Positions 18,151 to 26,959 of a DNA stretch of 64,000 bases are shown piece by piece. Location: contig JALEZW010000031.1 in the NCBI GenBank assembly GCA_022772675.1, forward strand, positions 1-64,000, read 5' to 3'. Under the pieces are notes generated by a model. That model saw only the letters and a program-made list of their open reading frames with translations, had not been told where the DNA came from and did not search any database. The translations under genes were made by a program, and so were the position numbers. How positions within the stretch are numbered: position 1 is the first letter of the stretch; each line of letters opens with the position of its first letter. The stretch is from Agathobacter sp. Lineage in GTDB: Bacteria > Bacillota > Clostridia > Lachnospirales > Lachnospiraceae.

Positions 18151-18219
18151 AAAATCACCGTCCCTCACCTTTACTTTCCAATGTTCCACATATATATTAT
18201 ACACAAAATCGCACGCCAA

Positions 18220-18551
18220 ACAATCTTTTTTAGCATGATGATACTTCCAAACCTCATTACTGTCGATGGATTTAACATTTCCTCCCTCTGGTTATTTTAT
18301 ATCTACAGTTCCAACCTCATATATACAAGCTCTTGATAATATCTCATAGGCACTCCTTCCTCTCCGTTTTCACTTTCCCTGTAAGTTAGAAATCATCATT
18401 TTTACGATTATAAACTCCTATAATCAAAATTCTTTGTATATTTTTTTCCTTGTATTATTTATTTCAAAGTAGTAATATTAAACCCAACAAGTAGTTTTCA
18501 ATACCACGTAGCACAGTATTTTTTAATACACTATGTAGAAAGGAGTTCAAT
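18220..18551. other. gap between TA pair and hemolysin III gene
   Basis: No gene is supported in these 332 bases. The right end is AT-rich and carries the ribosome binding site GAAAGGAG of the hemolysin III gene; a promoter for it is expected here, but no convincing -35/-10 pair was singled out. Confidence 0.4.
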
Positions 18552-19199
18552 ATGAATAAACATATTAAAGAGCCCGGCAGCGCAATCACACATTTTATCG
18601 GAATGATTATGGCAATTTTTGCCGCCTTTCCCCTACTGATAAGAGCCTCCAGAGAACCTCACCCGGTATATCTGATATCCCTTGCAATATTTGCAGTCAG
18701 TATGATTCTATTATATGCTGCAAGCACCATTTACCATACACTGGATTTATCCCCACAGATTAATACCATTCTTAAAAAGCTTGACCACATGATGATTTTT
18801 ATTCTGATTGCGGGAACTTATACTCCAATCTGCCTTTTGGTACTCGACAGGCGAACCGGTCTTACTCTGCTCTCCCTCGTCTGGGGAATCGCACTGGTGG
18901 GAATTATTATAAAAGCTTTTTGGGTATTTTGTCCAAAATGGGTTTCTTCCTTACTATACATAGGAATGGGCTGGACCTGTGTGCTTGCTTTCGGAAAAAT
19001 AATCGGCGGTCTGACCCACGCAGAGTTCGGATGGCTTCTGGCAGGAGGGATTATTTATACCGTTGGGGGAATCATTTACGCATTAAAGCTCCCGCTTTTC
19101 AACAAAAAACATAAGAATTTTGGCTCTCATGAAATATTTCATCTGTTTGTAATGGGCGGAAGCTTCTGCCATTTTATTGTAATGTTTTCACTTCTGTAG
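18552..19199 (+). CDS. hemolysin III family membrane protein
   Basis: A 215-residue integral membrane protein with seven hydrophobic spans, related to hemolysin III/YqfA and to the PAQR family. It shows the family pattern of conserved His and Asp residues: EPGSAITHFIGM in the first helix region, STIYHTL, KKLDHMMIFILIAGTYTP and the C-terminal SHEIFHLFVMGGSFCHF, which together form the presumed metal site. True haemolytic activity is not implied; members are thought to act on membrane lipids. It ends in a 26-bp convergent overlap with the nucleotidyltransferase gene. Confidence 0.92.
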   Translation: MNKHIKEPGSAITHFIGMIMAIFAAFPLLIRASREPHPVYLISLAIFAVSMILLYAASTIYHTLDLSPQINTILKKLDHMMIFILIAGTYTPICLLVLDRRTGLTLLSLVWGIALVGIIIKAFWVFCPKWVSSLLYIGMGWTCVLAFGKIIGGLTHAEFGWLLAGGIIYTVGGIIYALKLPLFNKKHKNFGSHEIFHLFVMGGSFCHFIVMFSLL

Positions 19200-19992
19200 A
19201 AACCTGACTCTGACTGGAAACAGATTTTTGTAATTCACTAATTATATTTTGCAGAATATCCGGCACTGCATCCGGCATTACATACAAACTCTTTAACAAA
19301 GAATTGATATTTTCTTCAAAATGTGCCGGAAGCTTTTGGGCATGCCCCTGTGCATACTGTACCATCCTCTTTTCGCCGGGATGGGTCAGCTTATTCAGTG
19401 CAAAAATAATATCGAAATAAGACTCCAGAAAAGCTGCTGTTCTATGGTTCACACTGACTAAGTCCTCACGTTTCAAAGCTTTTTTGATCTGTGAATCATA
19501 GGAAGGCAGATTTCCGGTCAGAAGTCTCATATTCTGTCCTATAATATTCTTCTGCAGCTCATCCGGATATGCCACATCAAAACGCTTCTGCATGGCAGAA
19601 AACTTTCCCTTTCCGTCATAGAGAATTTTACTGTGAAGTACATTATGCCACATACATGTTGTATAGCCATTATGCGCAATATGTTTTTCCACTACGGATG
19701 CCACTTCCTCTGTAAAACTATCCAGATTCCTGTACAAAATATCGATATCCACGCCATCCTTTAAGGTACAGTCATCCTCCAGTTCCCAGAAATGATTGCC
19801 CATTTCCACATACTGACAGCACTGCTCCAAAATATGTGCTCTTACTTTCTCATCCGGAATCTCTGTACAATAGATATAGAGATCATAATCCGACTTTTCA
19901 TCGTAATTGCTGCCCGCACGGGAGCCTCCTAACGCAATTGCCTCTACCTCTTCCAGCTGTGCAAATGCTTTCCATAAATTCTCAAAATACAT
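19174..19992 (-). CDS. nucleotidyltransferase-fold protein (DUF4037-like)
   Basis: A 272-residue protein with a minimal nucleotidyltransferase active site: LGGSRAGSNYDEKSDYDLYIY (GS plus DxD) near residues 22-42 and a third acidic strand in GVDIDILYRN. The C-terminal half is helical and ends in Ser/Gln-rich sequence. Members resemble aminoglycoside nucleotidyltransferases and DUF4037 proteins; the substrate is unknown, and a resistance role should not be assumed. It is monocistronic, with its own promoter and a palindrome upstream. Confidence 0.8.
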   Translation of the reverse strand: MYFENLWKAFAQLEEVEAIALGGSRAGSNYDEKSDYDLYIYCTEIPDEKVRAHILEQCCQYVEMGNHFWELEDDCTLKDGVDIDILYRNLDSFTEEVASVVEKHIAHNGYTTCMWHNVLHSKILYDGKGKFSAMQKRFDVAYPDELQKNIIGQNMRLLTGNLPSYDSQIKKALKREDLVSVNHRTAAFLESYFDIIFALNKLTHPGEKRMVQYAQGHAQKLPAHFEENINSLLKSLYVMPDAVPDILQNIISELQKSVSSQSQVSTEVKTLQ

Positions 19993-20018
19993 ATTCTTCT
20001 CCTCCCATAATGCACTTT

Positions 20019-20072
20019 TTCCGCTATACTGCCTAATGGCTATAGTATAGCGGAATATCCTGGGGAATACAA
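20019..20072 (-). promoter_or_regulatory. promoter with overlapping 12-bp inverted repeat
   Basis: On the minus strand -35 TTGTAT (20067-20072) and -10 TATACT (20044-20049) have a 17-bp spacer. A perfect inverted repeat TTCCGCTATACT / AGTATAGCGGAA (20019-20030 and 20044-20055, 13 nt apart) covers the -10 and the start of the transcript, so it could be an operator or a 5' hairpin of the nucleotidyltransferase mRNA. Confidence 0.5.
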
Positions 20073-20099
20073 TGAAAAACTTCTTCTCAACTGCAAAGA

Positions 20100-22115
20100 C
20101 TATTTTACAATTTTATAGTATGTCCGGGCCGTCAGCACATAAACGATTCCATATCCGATCACATAGATTACCACCGTGGCAATAAGACAGCCCACCATTA
20201 ACGGAATATTCACAAGGCCCAACATCCGGAAAATACGTTTGATTGCCGGAAATGCAAAGGCAATATGCATGCAGGCAAGTATAATCGGAAGGAAAAATAC
20301 TAACAGAATCTGGCTATGGATGGTTCCCTTGACCTCCCGCTCACTCATGCCTACTTTCTGCATAATGACAAACCGCTCTCTGTCATCATATCCTTCGGAA
20401 ATCTGCTTGTAGTAAATAATCATGACGGTAGCTGCCATGAAAAGCAGACCAACAAAAATGCCAATAAAAAGCAGGCTTCCGTACAGGTTCATATAGGACT
20501 GACGCTCAGAATAAATATCCGTAATTGTCCGGTTATCATCGAAGCCCGCGTCCTTAATTTTTTCGTCCAGTTGCCTGCAGAAAGCAACAATGTCCTCTTT
20601 ATCACCGGTCAGGTTAAAATCATAGACATAATCCACACTTCCAAAGGAGATTTGCGTATCAATTGCACGAATTTCATCCATATCCCTGACCACAACTGTA
20701 ACAAAATCATCCATCATATACTGAAGATTACTCATGGCATCCATGGCCGGGAGCATCCCTACCACTGACAAACTCTTATCTCCAAAATGCAGCTGTTTTC
20801 CTGAATAGGACTTATTTTTTGTGGAGTAAATCATCGCTTCTCCCGGCTTAAGATTCACCTTTTTCCCACTATGTGTCTCATAATCCTTTTCCGTCATGAG
20901 AAATACCATGGACATACTGCTACTCATGGAATTGTCATCCGATACCACAAACTGCTCTCCCTTTATCAGCCCCGTCGCAATATAGACATAATATCGATCC
21001 CTGTCTGTAATTTCTACCTTCTTATCTGCCGCAAAATTATCCAGAAACCGATCAAACTTTTCCCCTGCATAGTCACTTTCCTTCAGTGTAAAATGGTGAT
21101 TCTCATCATACTCCATCTCCGGAAATGCTTCAATGGATACATCCGTCGGGCACATAGTCCGAATGCAGTCCTCCGTCCCTGTATACAATGCCACCGTAGA
21201 GAAAATCGTTACCAGTACCATCGTAGACAGGATACAGATGCTGGCAAGACCTGCTGCATTCTGCTTCATCCGGTACATAAGCCCTGACACCGTCACAAAA
21301 TGGTTTTTCTGATAATAAAAATGCTTATTATTTTTCAACATTTTCAGTAATGCGATGCTGCCGCTGATAAACAGCAGATAGGTTCCTGCTATGACAAAAA
21401 GCACTGCAATAAAAAAGGTGCCTAATGCCTTTACCGGATTCGTCACACTAAGACTCAGATAATATCCAAATCCCAGACTTAAAACGCCAAGAATTGCCAA
21501 CAGCCATCTTGCCTTCGGCTCCTTTTCCCCGGTTTTTGTGCTGCGCATCAGGTCAATCGGCTTTAATCTTGCAATCCTTATCACATTGCCCAAAATTGTA
21601 GCCATAAAAAACAGAACAAATACCGAAAGCGTAGTTCCAATTGCACCAACAGATATTGTGAAACCTATGTTTGTAGGAATTCCCACCAGTTTTGCCAGAA
21701 ACAGGAATATCAGCCGAGAAAAAAGCATTCCGATTACCAGTCCCCCGAGAATAGAAGTGCCTCCTACTATCGCCATCTCCCAGAATACGATTCTGCTGAT
21801 ATGGCGCTTTTCCATCCCAAGCATACTATAAAGACCAAACTCCTTAGAACGCCTCTTCATCAGAAAACTGTTGGTATATAAAATCACAAAAAATGCGAAA
21901 ATACCGGTAACCCACACTCCAAAGTTTAACAACATAATAAGAGATTCATCCCCATAAAAATGGCTTTTTCCAGTCATGTCACTGATTGCACAAAACATAT
22001 AAAACATGGTAGTCATGGCAATGCTGCAGATGCCAAAGGGGAGAAACGTGTCCTTATTATTTCTGATATTCTGCCATGCCAGTTTTCGATATAAATTCTT
22101 ATTCATGCTGATCAC
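20100..22115 (-). CDS. bceB: BceB-type ABC transporter permease (FtsX-like)
   Basis: A 671-residue permease of the peptide-7-exporter (Bce) family. It has ten predicted membrane spans, two FtsX-like permease units and, between spans seven and eight, a large extracellular domain of roughly 200 residues (from about TEDCIRTMCP to FDDNRTITDIY) that in this family contacts the antimicrobial peptide or its lipid II-cycle target. It works with the overlapping ATPase (17-bp overlap) and the adjacent BceRS pair in sensing and detoxifying cell-wall-active peptides such as bacitracin-like compounds. The actual ligand cannot be predicted. Confidence 0.93.
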   Translation of the reverse strand: MISMNKNLYRKLAWQNIRNNKDTFLPFGICSIAMTTMFYMFCAISDMTGKSHFYGDESLIMLLNFGVWVTGIFAFFVILYTNSFLMKRRSKEFGLYSMLGMEKRHISRIVFWEMAIVGGTSILGGLVIGMLFSRLIFLFLAKLVGIPTNIGFTISVGAIGTTLSVFVLFFMATILGNVIRIARLKPIDLMRSTKTGEKEPKARWLLAILGVLSLGFGYYLSLSVTNPVKALGTFFIAVLFVIAGTYLLFISGSIALLKMLKNNKHFYYQKNHFVTVSGLMYRMKQNAAGLASICILSTMVLVTIFSTVALYTGTEDCIRTMCPTDVSIEAFPEMEYDENHHFTLKESDYAGEKFDRFLDNFAADKKVEITDRDRYYVYIATGLIKGEQFVVSDDNSMSSSMSMVFLMTEKDYETHSGKKVNLKPGEAMIYSTKNKSYSGKQLHFGDKSLSVVGMLPAMDAMSNLQYMMDDFVTVVVRDMDEIRAIDTQISFGSVDYVYDFNLTGDKEDIVAFCRQLDEKIKDAGFDDNRTITDIYSERQSYMNLYGSLLFIGIFVGLLFMAATVMIIYYKQISEGYDDRERFVIMQKVGMSEREVKGTIHSQILLVFFLPIILACMHIAFAFPAIKRIFRMLGLVNIPLMVGCLIATVVIYVIGYGIVYVLTARTYYKIVK

Positions 22116-22866
22116 CGCCTACCAAAAGAACTGTCAGAGTATCGGAAATCTTTTTGTACATTTCCTCATTGTTCATGTCCCCCTTATAAATCTGGTGGAA
22201 AATCTCCCCATCCTTGATAAAGAGCACACGGTTTGCATAAGCTGCTGCCTTCACGCTATGGGTTACCATAAGGATGGTCTGCCCATTGGCATGAAGCCCC
22301 TCAAAAATGTGAAGAAGCTCCGTAGCTGACCGGGAATCCAGAGCACCTGTCGGCTCATCTGCCAGTACGATCTCCGGATTGGTAATCATGGCCCGGGCCA
22401 CCGCCGTCCGCTGCTTCTGTCCACCGGACACCTCATAAGGATATTTCTTTAACAGCTGCTTAATCCCAAGCTGTCCCGCCAGTGCCTCCAGCCGCCCGGA
22501 CATTTCCTTATAATTCCTGCCTGCCAGCACCAGAGGAAGGTAGATGTTATCTTCCAGAGAAAAATTATCCAGCAGATTAAAATCCTGAAAGACAAAACCG
22601 AGATGCTCCCTCCGGAATTTTGCCAGATTCTTTTCCTTAATGGTGCCGATATCCTGCCCCTTTAAAAATACCTGGCCGTTCGTAGGGCGGTCCACTGTTG
22701 CTAAAATATTGAGAAGCGTGGTTTTTCCGGATCCGGATTCGCCCATGATGGCCACATACTCTCCTTCCTCTACTTCAAAATTGATATCCTTTAAGGCCTC
22801 CACCTTGTTTCCTCCAAGGCGGGTGGTATACACCTTTTGTAAATGCGTTACCTTTAATAGTGACAT
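22099..22866 (-). CDS. bceA: BceA-type ABC transporter ATPase
   Basis: A 255-residue ATPase with Walker [13 protein letters not shown]-loop FVFQDFNLL, signature VSGGQKQR, Walker [12 protein letters not shown] and switch His in VTHS. It belongs to the MacB/LolD/BceA branch. It overlaps bceB by 17 bp. A GGAGG site precedes the ATG. It is separated from bceS by a terminator, so it has its own promoter in the 22,867-22,927 interval, with a perfect BceR-type box upstream (separate entry). Confidence 0.95.
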   Translation of the reverse strand: MSLLKVTHLQKVYTTRLGGNKVEALKDINFEVEEGEYVAIMGESGSGKTTLLNILATVDRPTNGQVFLKGQDIGTIKEKNLAKFRREHLGFVFQDFNLLDNFSLEDNIYLPLVLAGRNYKEMSGRLEALAGQLGIKQLLKKYPYEVSGGQKQRTAVARAMITNPEIVLADEPTGALDSRSATELLHIFEGLHANGQTILMVTHSVKAAAYANRVLFIKDGEIFHQIYKGDMNNEEMYKKISDTLTVLLVGGDQHE

Positions 22867-22927
22867 TTTCGTTCCTCCTTGTCATTTTGTTGACGCTTAA
22901 CAAATTCTTACAATATCATCATACCGT

Positions 22928-22956
22928 AAAAAAAGACAGAGTGCCTTAACTCTGCC
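22928..22956 (-). terminator. terminator between bceRS and bceAB
   Basis: Stem GGCAGAGT / ACTCTGTC with a six-base loop followed by T7 on the minus strand. It separates the regulator operon from the transporter operon. Confidence 0.85.
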
Positions 22957-22976
22957 TTACAGTTTACAGGGGTAAC

Positions 22977-22992
22977 CTTACAGAATTGTAAG
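22977..22992. promoter_or_regulatory. putative BceR-type binding box upstream of bceAB
   Basis: CTTACA-GAAT-TGTAAG is a perfect inverted repeat matching the TnACA-N4-TGTAA consensus described for BceR-like regulators. It overlaps the stop codon of bceS and lies 111 nt upstream of the bceA start. Family knowledge plus visible match; binding is not tested. Confidence 0.6.
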
Positions 22993-23949
22993 ATACACCT
23001 GCGTTCCCACTCCAAGCTCGGAGGTAATTTTCACAGAACCCCCCAGCTTCTTCATGATGGTGTCTACCAGAAACAACCCGATTCCTGTTGCTTTTTTATC
23101 CATTCTCCCATTGTAACCGGTAAAGCCCCGCTCCGTGATCCGGGGCAGATCCTCTTTACTGATGCCAATTCCCGTATCTGCGATACAGATGGTATCGAGC
23201 TTTGGCATGCTTATGGTAATACCTCCCTCTTTGGTATATTTCAAGGCATTGGAGAGCACCTGCTTGATCACAAAAACCATCCATTTTTCATCAGTCACAA
23301 GTTTCTGTCCCTCTGGCAGATCAATGGAAACCGACAGCCCTTTTCCGATAAAGGAGCGGGCAAAATATTTCACCGCCTGATTCACCATTGGTTTCACCGG
23401 ATATTCTTCCAGCAGAAGATCAGTGCCCTCCCCTTCCATCCGCAGATACTGCAAAATAATATCGCAGTACTGTTCAATCTCAAACAACCGGTCTGCATAC
23501 TCTGCTTTTTCCTCCAGCCCCGATTCTTTCACTGCCAGCGTCAGCGCAGTAAGGGGTGTCTTTACCTGGTGGGTCCACAGGGTAACAAACTCTGTCAACT
23601 CGTGCATTTTACTCTTCTGCTGCTGAGCTTCCGTCTGCTTTGCACTAAGAATAATGTTCAACAGTTCCTGATAATCCTGCTCCACCACTGCCTTCGTCTC
23701 CGGCAGATTTTCCACCGTGATATCAATGTTCTGTTTTACTTCCTGCAGGGTCCGGTCCTTTTTCCATATCCGGCAGAAATCCCAGAGGAAGTATGCAGGG
23801 ATTACCGCTGCCGACAGAACCATAGGATACCACAGTTTGTCCGCCGGTACGTCCTCCAGAAATAATACAATATACAGAATCGCCTGCCACAACGCACATG
23901 TGGAAAGCGCAGTCCAACGGCTTCTCAAATATTTTTTTACAAATTCCAT
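22978..23949 (-). CDS. bceS: intramembrane-sensing histidine kinase (BceS-type)
   Basis: About 323 residues from the ATG at 23949, which has AAGGAAAG upstream; a longer frame to 23991 lacks a site. Two N-terminal membrane helices are joined by only a short outside loop (EDVPADKLW), typical of intramembrane-sensing kinases that depend on their transporter for input. The phospho-acceptor is in LWTHQVKTPLTAL, and the ATPase part has VIKQVLSNALKYT (N box), ADTGIGIS and GIGLFL (G boxes). It phosphorylates the response regulator 40 bases upstream. Confidence 0.92.
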   Translation of the reverse strand: MEFVKKYLRSRWTALSTCALWQAILYIVLFLEDVPADKLWYPMVLSAAVIPAYFLWDFCRIWKKDRTLQEVKQNIDITVENLPETKAVVEQDYQELLNIILSAKQTEAQQQKSKMHELTEFVTLWTHQVKTPLTALTLAVKESGLEEKAEYADRLFEIEQYCDIILQYLRMEGEGTDLLLEEYPVKPMVNQAVKYFARSFIGKGLSVSIDLPEGQKLVTDEKWMVFVIKQVLSNALKYTKEGGITISMPKLDTICIADTGIGISKEDLPRITERGFTGYNGRMDKKATGIGLFLVDTIMKKLGGSVKITSELGVGTQVYLTIL

Positions 23950-24031
23950 GTTTTCTTTCCTTATATATCTCAGTAGGTACAACCCGGACATCTAATCATT
24001 CTACCTACCCTCGTATCTGTATGAACAGTGC

Positions 24032-24703
24032 CTACTCTACAATATATCCACTGCCCTTCCTGGTTCTGATAAAATCCTCCAGTCCAATCTCCTTTAATTT
24101 CTTTCTGATTCGCGTGATATTCACCGTAAGTGTATTGTCATCTATAAAGTTCTCACTGTCCCAAAGCTGCATCATGATCATATCCCGGCTCACGATACTG
24201 CCTGCGTTTTCCATAAGAAGCGTCATAATCTGGGCTTCGTTCTTGGAAAGCTCTGCACGTTTTCCCTGATAAGTGATACTGTTATCCACCAGATTTAGGA
24301 TGGCATCCCTGTGATTAATCACATTCATCTGCCCGGAAAAAGAATAGCTTCTTCGAAGCATTGCCCCGATTTTCGCAGTCAGCACAGCCATATCAAAGGG
24401 CTTCGCAATGAAATCGTCTCCTCCCATATCCATGGCCATGACAATGTTCATATTATCCGACGCCGAAGACAGGAAAATAATCGGCATTTTAAAAAGCTTT
24501 CGGATTTCCCTGCACCAGTAAAATCCGTTGTAGGAAGGCAGGGTGATATCTAAAAGAATCAGATCCGGCGCAGAAGCCGTAACATCTTCTAAGATGTTTT
24601 GAAAATGTTCTGCGATTACCGCTTCATATCCCCAGGTCTCAAGATGATTTTTCACGCTTTCTGCTATCATCCGGTCATCTTCCACAATTAAAATTTTGCT
24701 CAT
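24032..24703 (-). CDS. bceR: OmpR-family response regulator (BceR-type)
   Basis: A 223-residue regulator with a receiver domain (VEDDRMIAESV acidic pocket, LILLDITLP phospho-acceptor Asp, FLSSASD and IAKPFDM switch residues) and an OmpR/PhoB winged helix (ISKNE-type helix ELSKNEAQIMTLL, NTLTVNITRIRKKL recognition helix, TRKGSGYIVE wing). It is expected to activate bceAB. Two perfect copies of the presumed recognition box lie in this locus. Confidence 0.95.
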   Translation of the reverse strand: MSKILIVEDDRMIAESVKNHLETWGYEAVIAEHFQNILEDVTASAPDLILLDITLPSYNGFYWCREIRKLFKMPIIFLSSASDNMNIVMAMDMGGDDFIAKPFDMAVLTAKIGAMLRRSYSFSGQMNVINHRDAILNLVDNSITYQGKRAELSKNEAQIMTLLMENAGSIVSRDMIMMQLWDSENFIDDNTLTVNITRIRKKLKEIGLEDFIRTRKGSGYIVE

Positions 24704-24799
24704 GTCTGCTGTTCCTTTTATATTGTTTCCCTAATTTGTTCTATCCCCATATGTCAAAAGGTATTTTGCCCCTTGTATCATTATATTAGTATAAACGTC

Positions 24800-25441
24800 T
24801 TACCGGACAAGTGCAACCTTGGTTTTTGCTGCATGAAAATCAAATGTCCGGATTTCCGGAAGAAAATGACACACCTCAACAATTACATATCCAATCAGTC
24901 CACCAAGGGTATTTGCCATCAGATCATCCACATCACACAGACGATAAGAGCCGGAATACATAAAGAACATTCCGGTAAGCTGACCGATTTCAATAAACAG
25001 GCTTAAAAGAAAAGAACATACAACCACCTTCTTTCCGGAACAGCCAAAGTAATACCGAAGCAGCATTCCAAAAGGAATGGTCATCATCACATTAAAAACC
25101 ACCTGCAAAACGGCACGGTTAAATACCGCTGGAAGATAGGTGTGAAGATCTGTAATCACCAAAGGTGACTCCCTTACAATGTCTGCTATAAAGTGGAACG
25201 GAATCAGCTGTATTTCGTATCCGCTTAGCTGTGCAGCCTCCGCCATATCCGGAATTGGGAAAAATACCAGTGCGAACAGGCACAGAAAATAGAGAATTGC
25301 TGTATAATTCAATAAAATTCTTACCGGGTTAAATGTTTTATACTTAACCAGCTGCACCGCAAAAATCGGCAGTGTAAAAAGAACTGCAAAAAACGGAAAA
25401 TTCCCAAATCCGATCATAATGTTCTGTAAAATGTTATTCAT
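24800..25441 (-). CDS. VanZ-family membrane protein
   Basis: A 213-residue integral membrane protein with five predicted spans and the VanZ-like core (FFPIPDMAE, VVFNVMMTIPFGMLLRYYF, FLLSLFIEIGQLTG, RLCDVDDLMANTLGGLIGY). VanZ was first linked to low-level teicoplanin resistance; most chromosomal homologues have unknown roles in the envelope. It lies between bceR and a second perfect BceR-type box, which suggests it may be part of the peptide-stress response, but this is inference. Confidence 0.9.
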   Translation of the reverse strand: MNNILQNIMIGFGNFPFFAVLFTLPIFAVQLVKYKTFNPVRILLNYTAILYFLCLFALVFFPIPDMAEAAQLSGYEIQLIPFHFIADIVRESPLVITDLHTYLPAVFNRAVLQVVFNVMMTIPFGMLLRYYFGCSGKKVVVCSFLLSLFIEIGQLTGMFFMYSGSYRLCDVDDLMANTLGGLIGYVIVEVCHFLPEIRTFDFHAAKTKVALVR

Positions 25442-25555
25442 AATGTTTCCTCCCTGATATAATCATCAACTTGTGTTTTCTTAACTTGTTGAGTAAATTT
25501 TATCAAATCCGTTATGAACCAGCCATCGATTCAGCTTACAAATCTGGCAGTTTCT

Positions 25556-25571
25556 CTTACACTTTTGTAAG
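25556..25571. promoter_or_regulatory. second putative BceR-type box, vanZ-livK intergenic region
   Basis: CTTACA-CTTT-TGTAAG, again a perfect TnACA-N4-TGTAA inverted repeat. It sits 8 bp upstream of a plus-strand -35 element leading to livK and about 115 nt upstream of vanZ on the other strand, so either or both genes could be targets. Confidence 0.5.
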
Positions 25572-25579
25572 GTATCTCC

Positions 25580-25608
25580 TTGATTTTTGCTTTTTTGTGT
25601 AGTAAGAT
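25580..25608 (+). promoter_or_regulatory. sigma-A promoter of livK
   Basis: -35 TTGATT (25580-25585) and -10 TAAGAT (25603-25608), 17-bp spacer, 40 nt before the livK start, which has a TAGGAGG site. Confidence 0.55.
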
Positions 25609-25648
25609 AGGTCACGTAAAAAAAGGGACATGAATAGGAGGAATCACT

Positions 25649-26800
25649 ATGAAGAAGAAGTTAGTTAGTGTATTACTTACCGCAGTGATGGCAATTGGAT
25701 GTTTCGCCGGCTGTGGTACAAAAGAAGCAAAGAACAACGATGCCTTTTATATCGGTGGTATCGGGCCTGTTACCGGCGATTCTGCAATTTACGGATCAGC
25801 CGTTCAGAACGGCGCACAGATTGCAGTAGATGAAATCAATGCAGCAGGCGGAATTAATGGTCACAAGATTGAGTATAATTTTCAGGATGATCAGGGAGAT
25901 CCGGAGAAATCTGCAAATGCATACAACACATTAAAAGACTGGGGTATGCAGCTGTTAATGGGAACTGTTACGACTGCTCCGTGTGTAGCCGTTGCTGATC
26001 TGACTGCAGCAGACAATATGTTTCAGATTACACCTTCCGCATCTTCTACAGATGTTATCAAGAACGACAACGTATTCCAGGTATGCTTTACCGACCCGGC
26101 ACAGGGAACCAAATCCGCACAGTATATCGGTCAGAACAAACTGGCTCAGAAGGTAGCTATCATCTACAACAGTTCCGATATCTACTCTTCCGGAATTGAG
26201 TCAACTTTCGTTGATGAGGCGGCTAATCAGGATTTTGAGGTAGTTGCTGAGGAAGCATTTACCGCCGATTCCAAGACCGACTTTTCTACACAGTTACAAA
26301 AAGCCAAGGAAGCAGGTGCCGATCTGGTATTCCTTCCAATCTACTATACAGAGGCATCTATCATTTTAACTCAGGCAAATGCAATGGGCTATGATCCAAC
26401 CTTCTTCGGTTGTGATGGTATGGACGGAATCTTAGGCGTTAAGAATTTCGATACCTCTTTAGCAGAGGGCTTAATGCTTCTGACACCTTTTGCAGCGGAT
26501 GCACAGGATGATCTTACCAAGAAATTTGTTACCACATATAAAGAGAAGTATAAGGATGTTCCAAACCAGTTTGCAGCAGATGCTTACGATGCCATCTACG
26601 CACTGAAAGCTGCTTTAGAGTCTGCAAAGGCAACTCCGGATATGAGTGCTTCGGATTTATGTGATGCATTAAAACCGGTAATGACATCAACCACAATTGA
26701 TGGTCTGACAGGAACCGGAATGTCCTGGTCTGAGTCTGGTGAAGTAAATAAAGATCCAAAGGCTGTTGTGATTAAAAATGGTGAATATGTGGGCATGTAG
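25649..26800 (+). CDS. livK: branched-chain amino acid ABC transporter substrate-binding lipoprotein
   Basis: A 383-residue periplasmic-binding-like lipoprotein, type I fold. The signal peptide ends in a lipobox-like CFAG before Cys22, so it is anchored outside the membrane. It contains the family pattern IGGIGPVTGDSAIYGSA at the N-terminus and GINGHKIEYNFQDDQGDP, typical of Leu/Ile/Val-binding proteins. A terminator-like hairpin separates it from the permease genes, a usual way to make more binding protein than transporter. The exact amino acid preference is not readable. Confidence 0.95.
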   Translation: MKKKLVSVLLTAVMAIGCFAGCGTKEAKNNDAFYIGGIGPVTGDSAIYGSAVQNGAQIAVDEINAAGGINGHKIEYNFQDDQGDPEKSANAYNTLKDWGMQLLMGTVTTAPCVAVADLTAADNMFQITPSASSTDVIKNDNVFQVCFTDPAQGTKSAQYIGQNKLAQKVAIIYNSSDIYSSGIESTFVDEAANQDFEVVAEEAFTADSKTDFSTQLQKAKEAGADLVFLPIYYTEASIILTQANAMGYDPTFFGCDGMDGILGVKNFDTSLAEGLMLLTPFAADAQDDLTKKFVTTYKEKYKDVPNQFAADAYDAIYALKAALESAKATPDMSASDLCDALKPVMTSTTIDGLTGTGMSWSESGEVNKDPKAVVIKNGEYVGM

Positions 26801-26884
26801 TTCACAGTCAAGACCATTTATGGAGCAGGATAGTATGTAAAACAGATGGGATTTCAAAATATTGGGGTTGTTTAATTATGTATA

Positions 26885-26913
26885 AAAAGGGGTTGCCAAT
26901 GGCAGCCCCTTTT
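26885..26913 (+). terminator. attenuating terminator between livK and livH
   Basis: AAAAGGGGTTGCC pairs with GGCAGCCCCTTTT (one G-T pair) across a three-base loop. It probably reduces transcription of livHMGF relative to livK. Confidence 0.8.
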
Positions 26914-26959
26914 GTGTATGATAGAACTAATATTATAAAAGAAAGTAAGAGGTGTTGTT

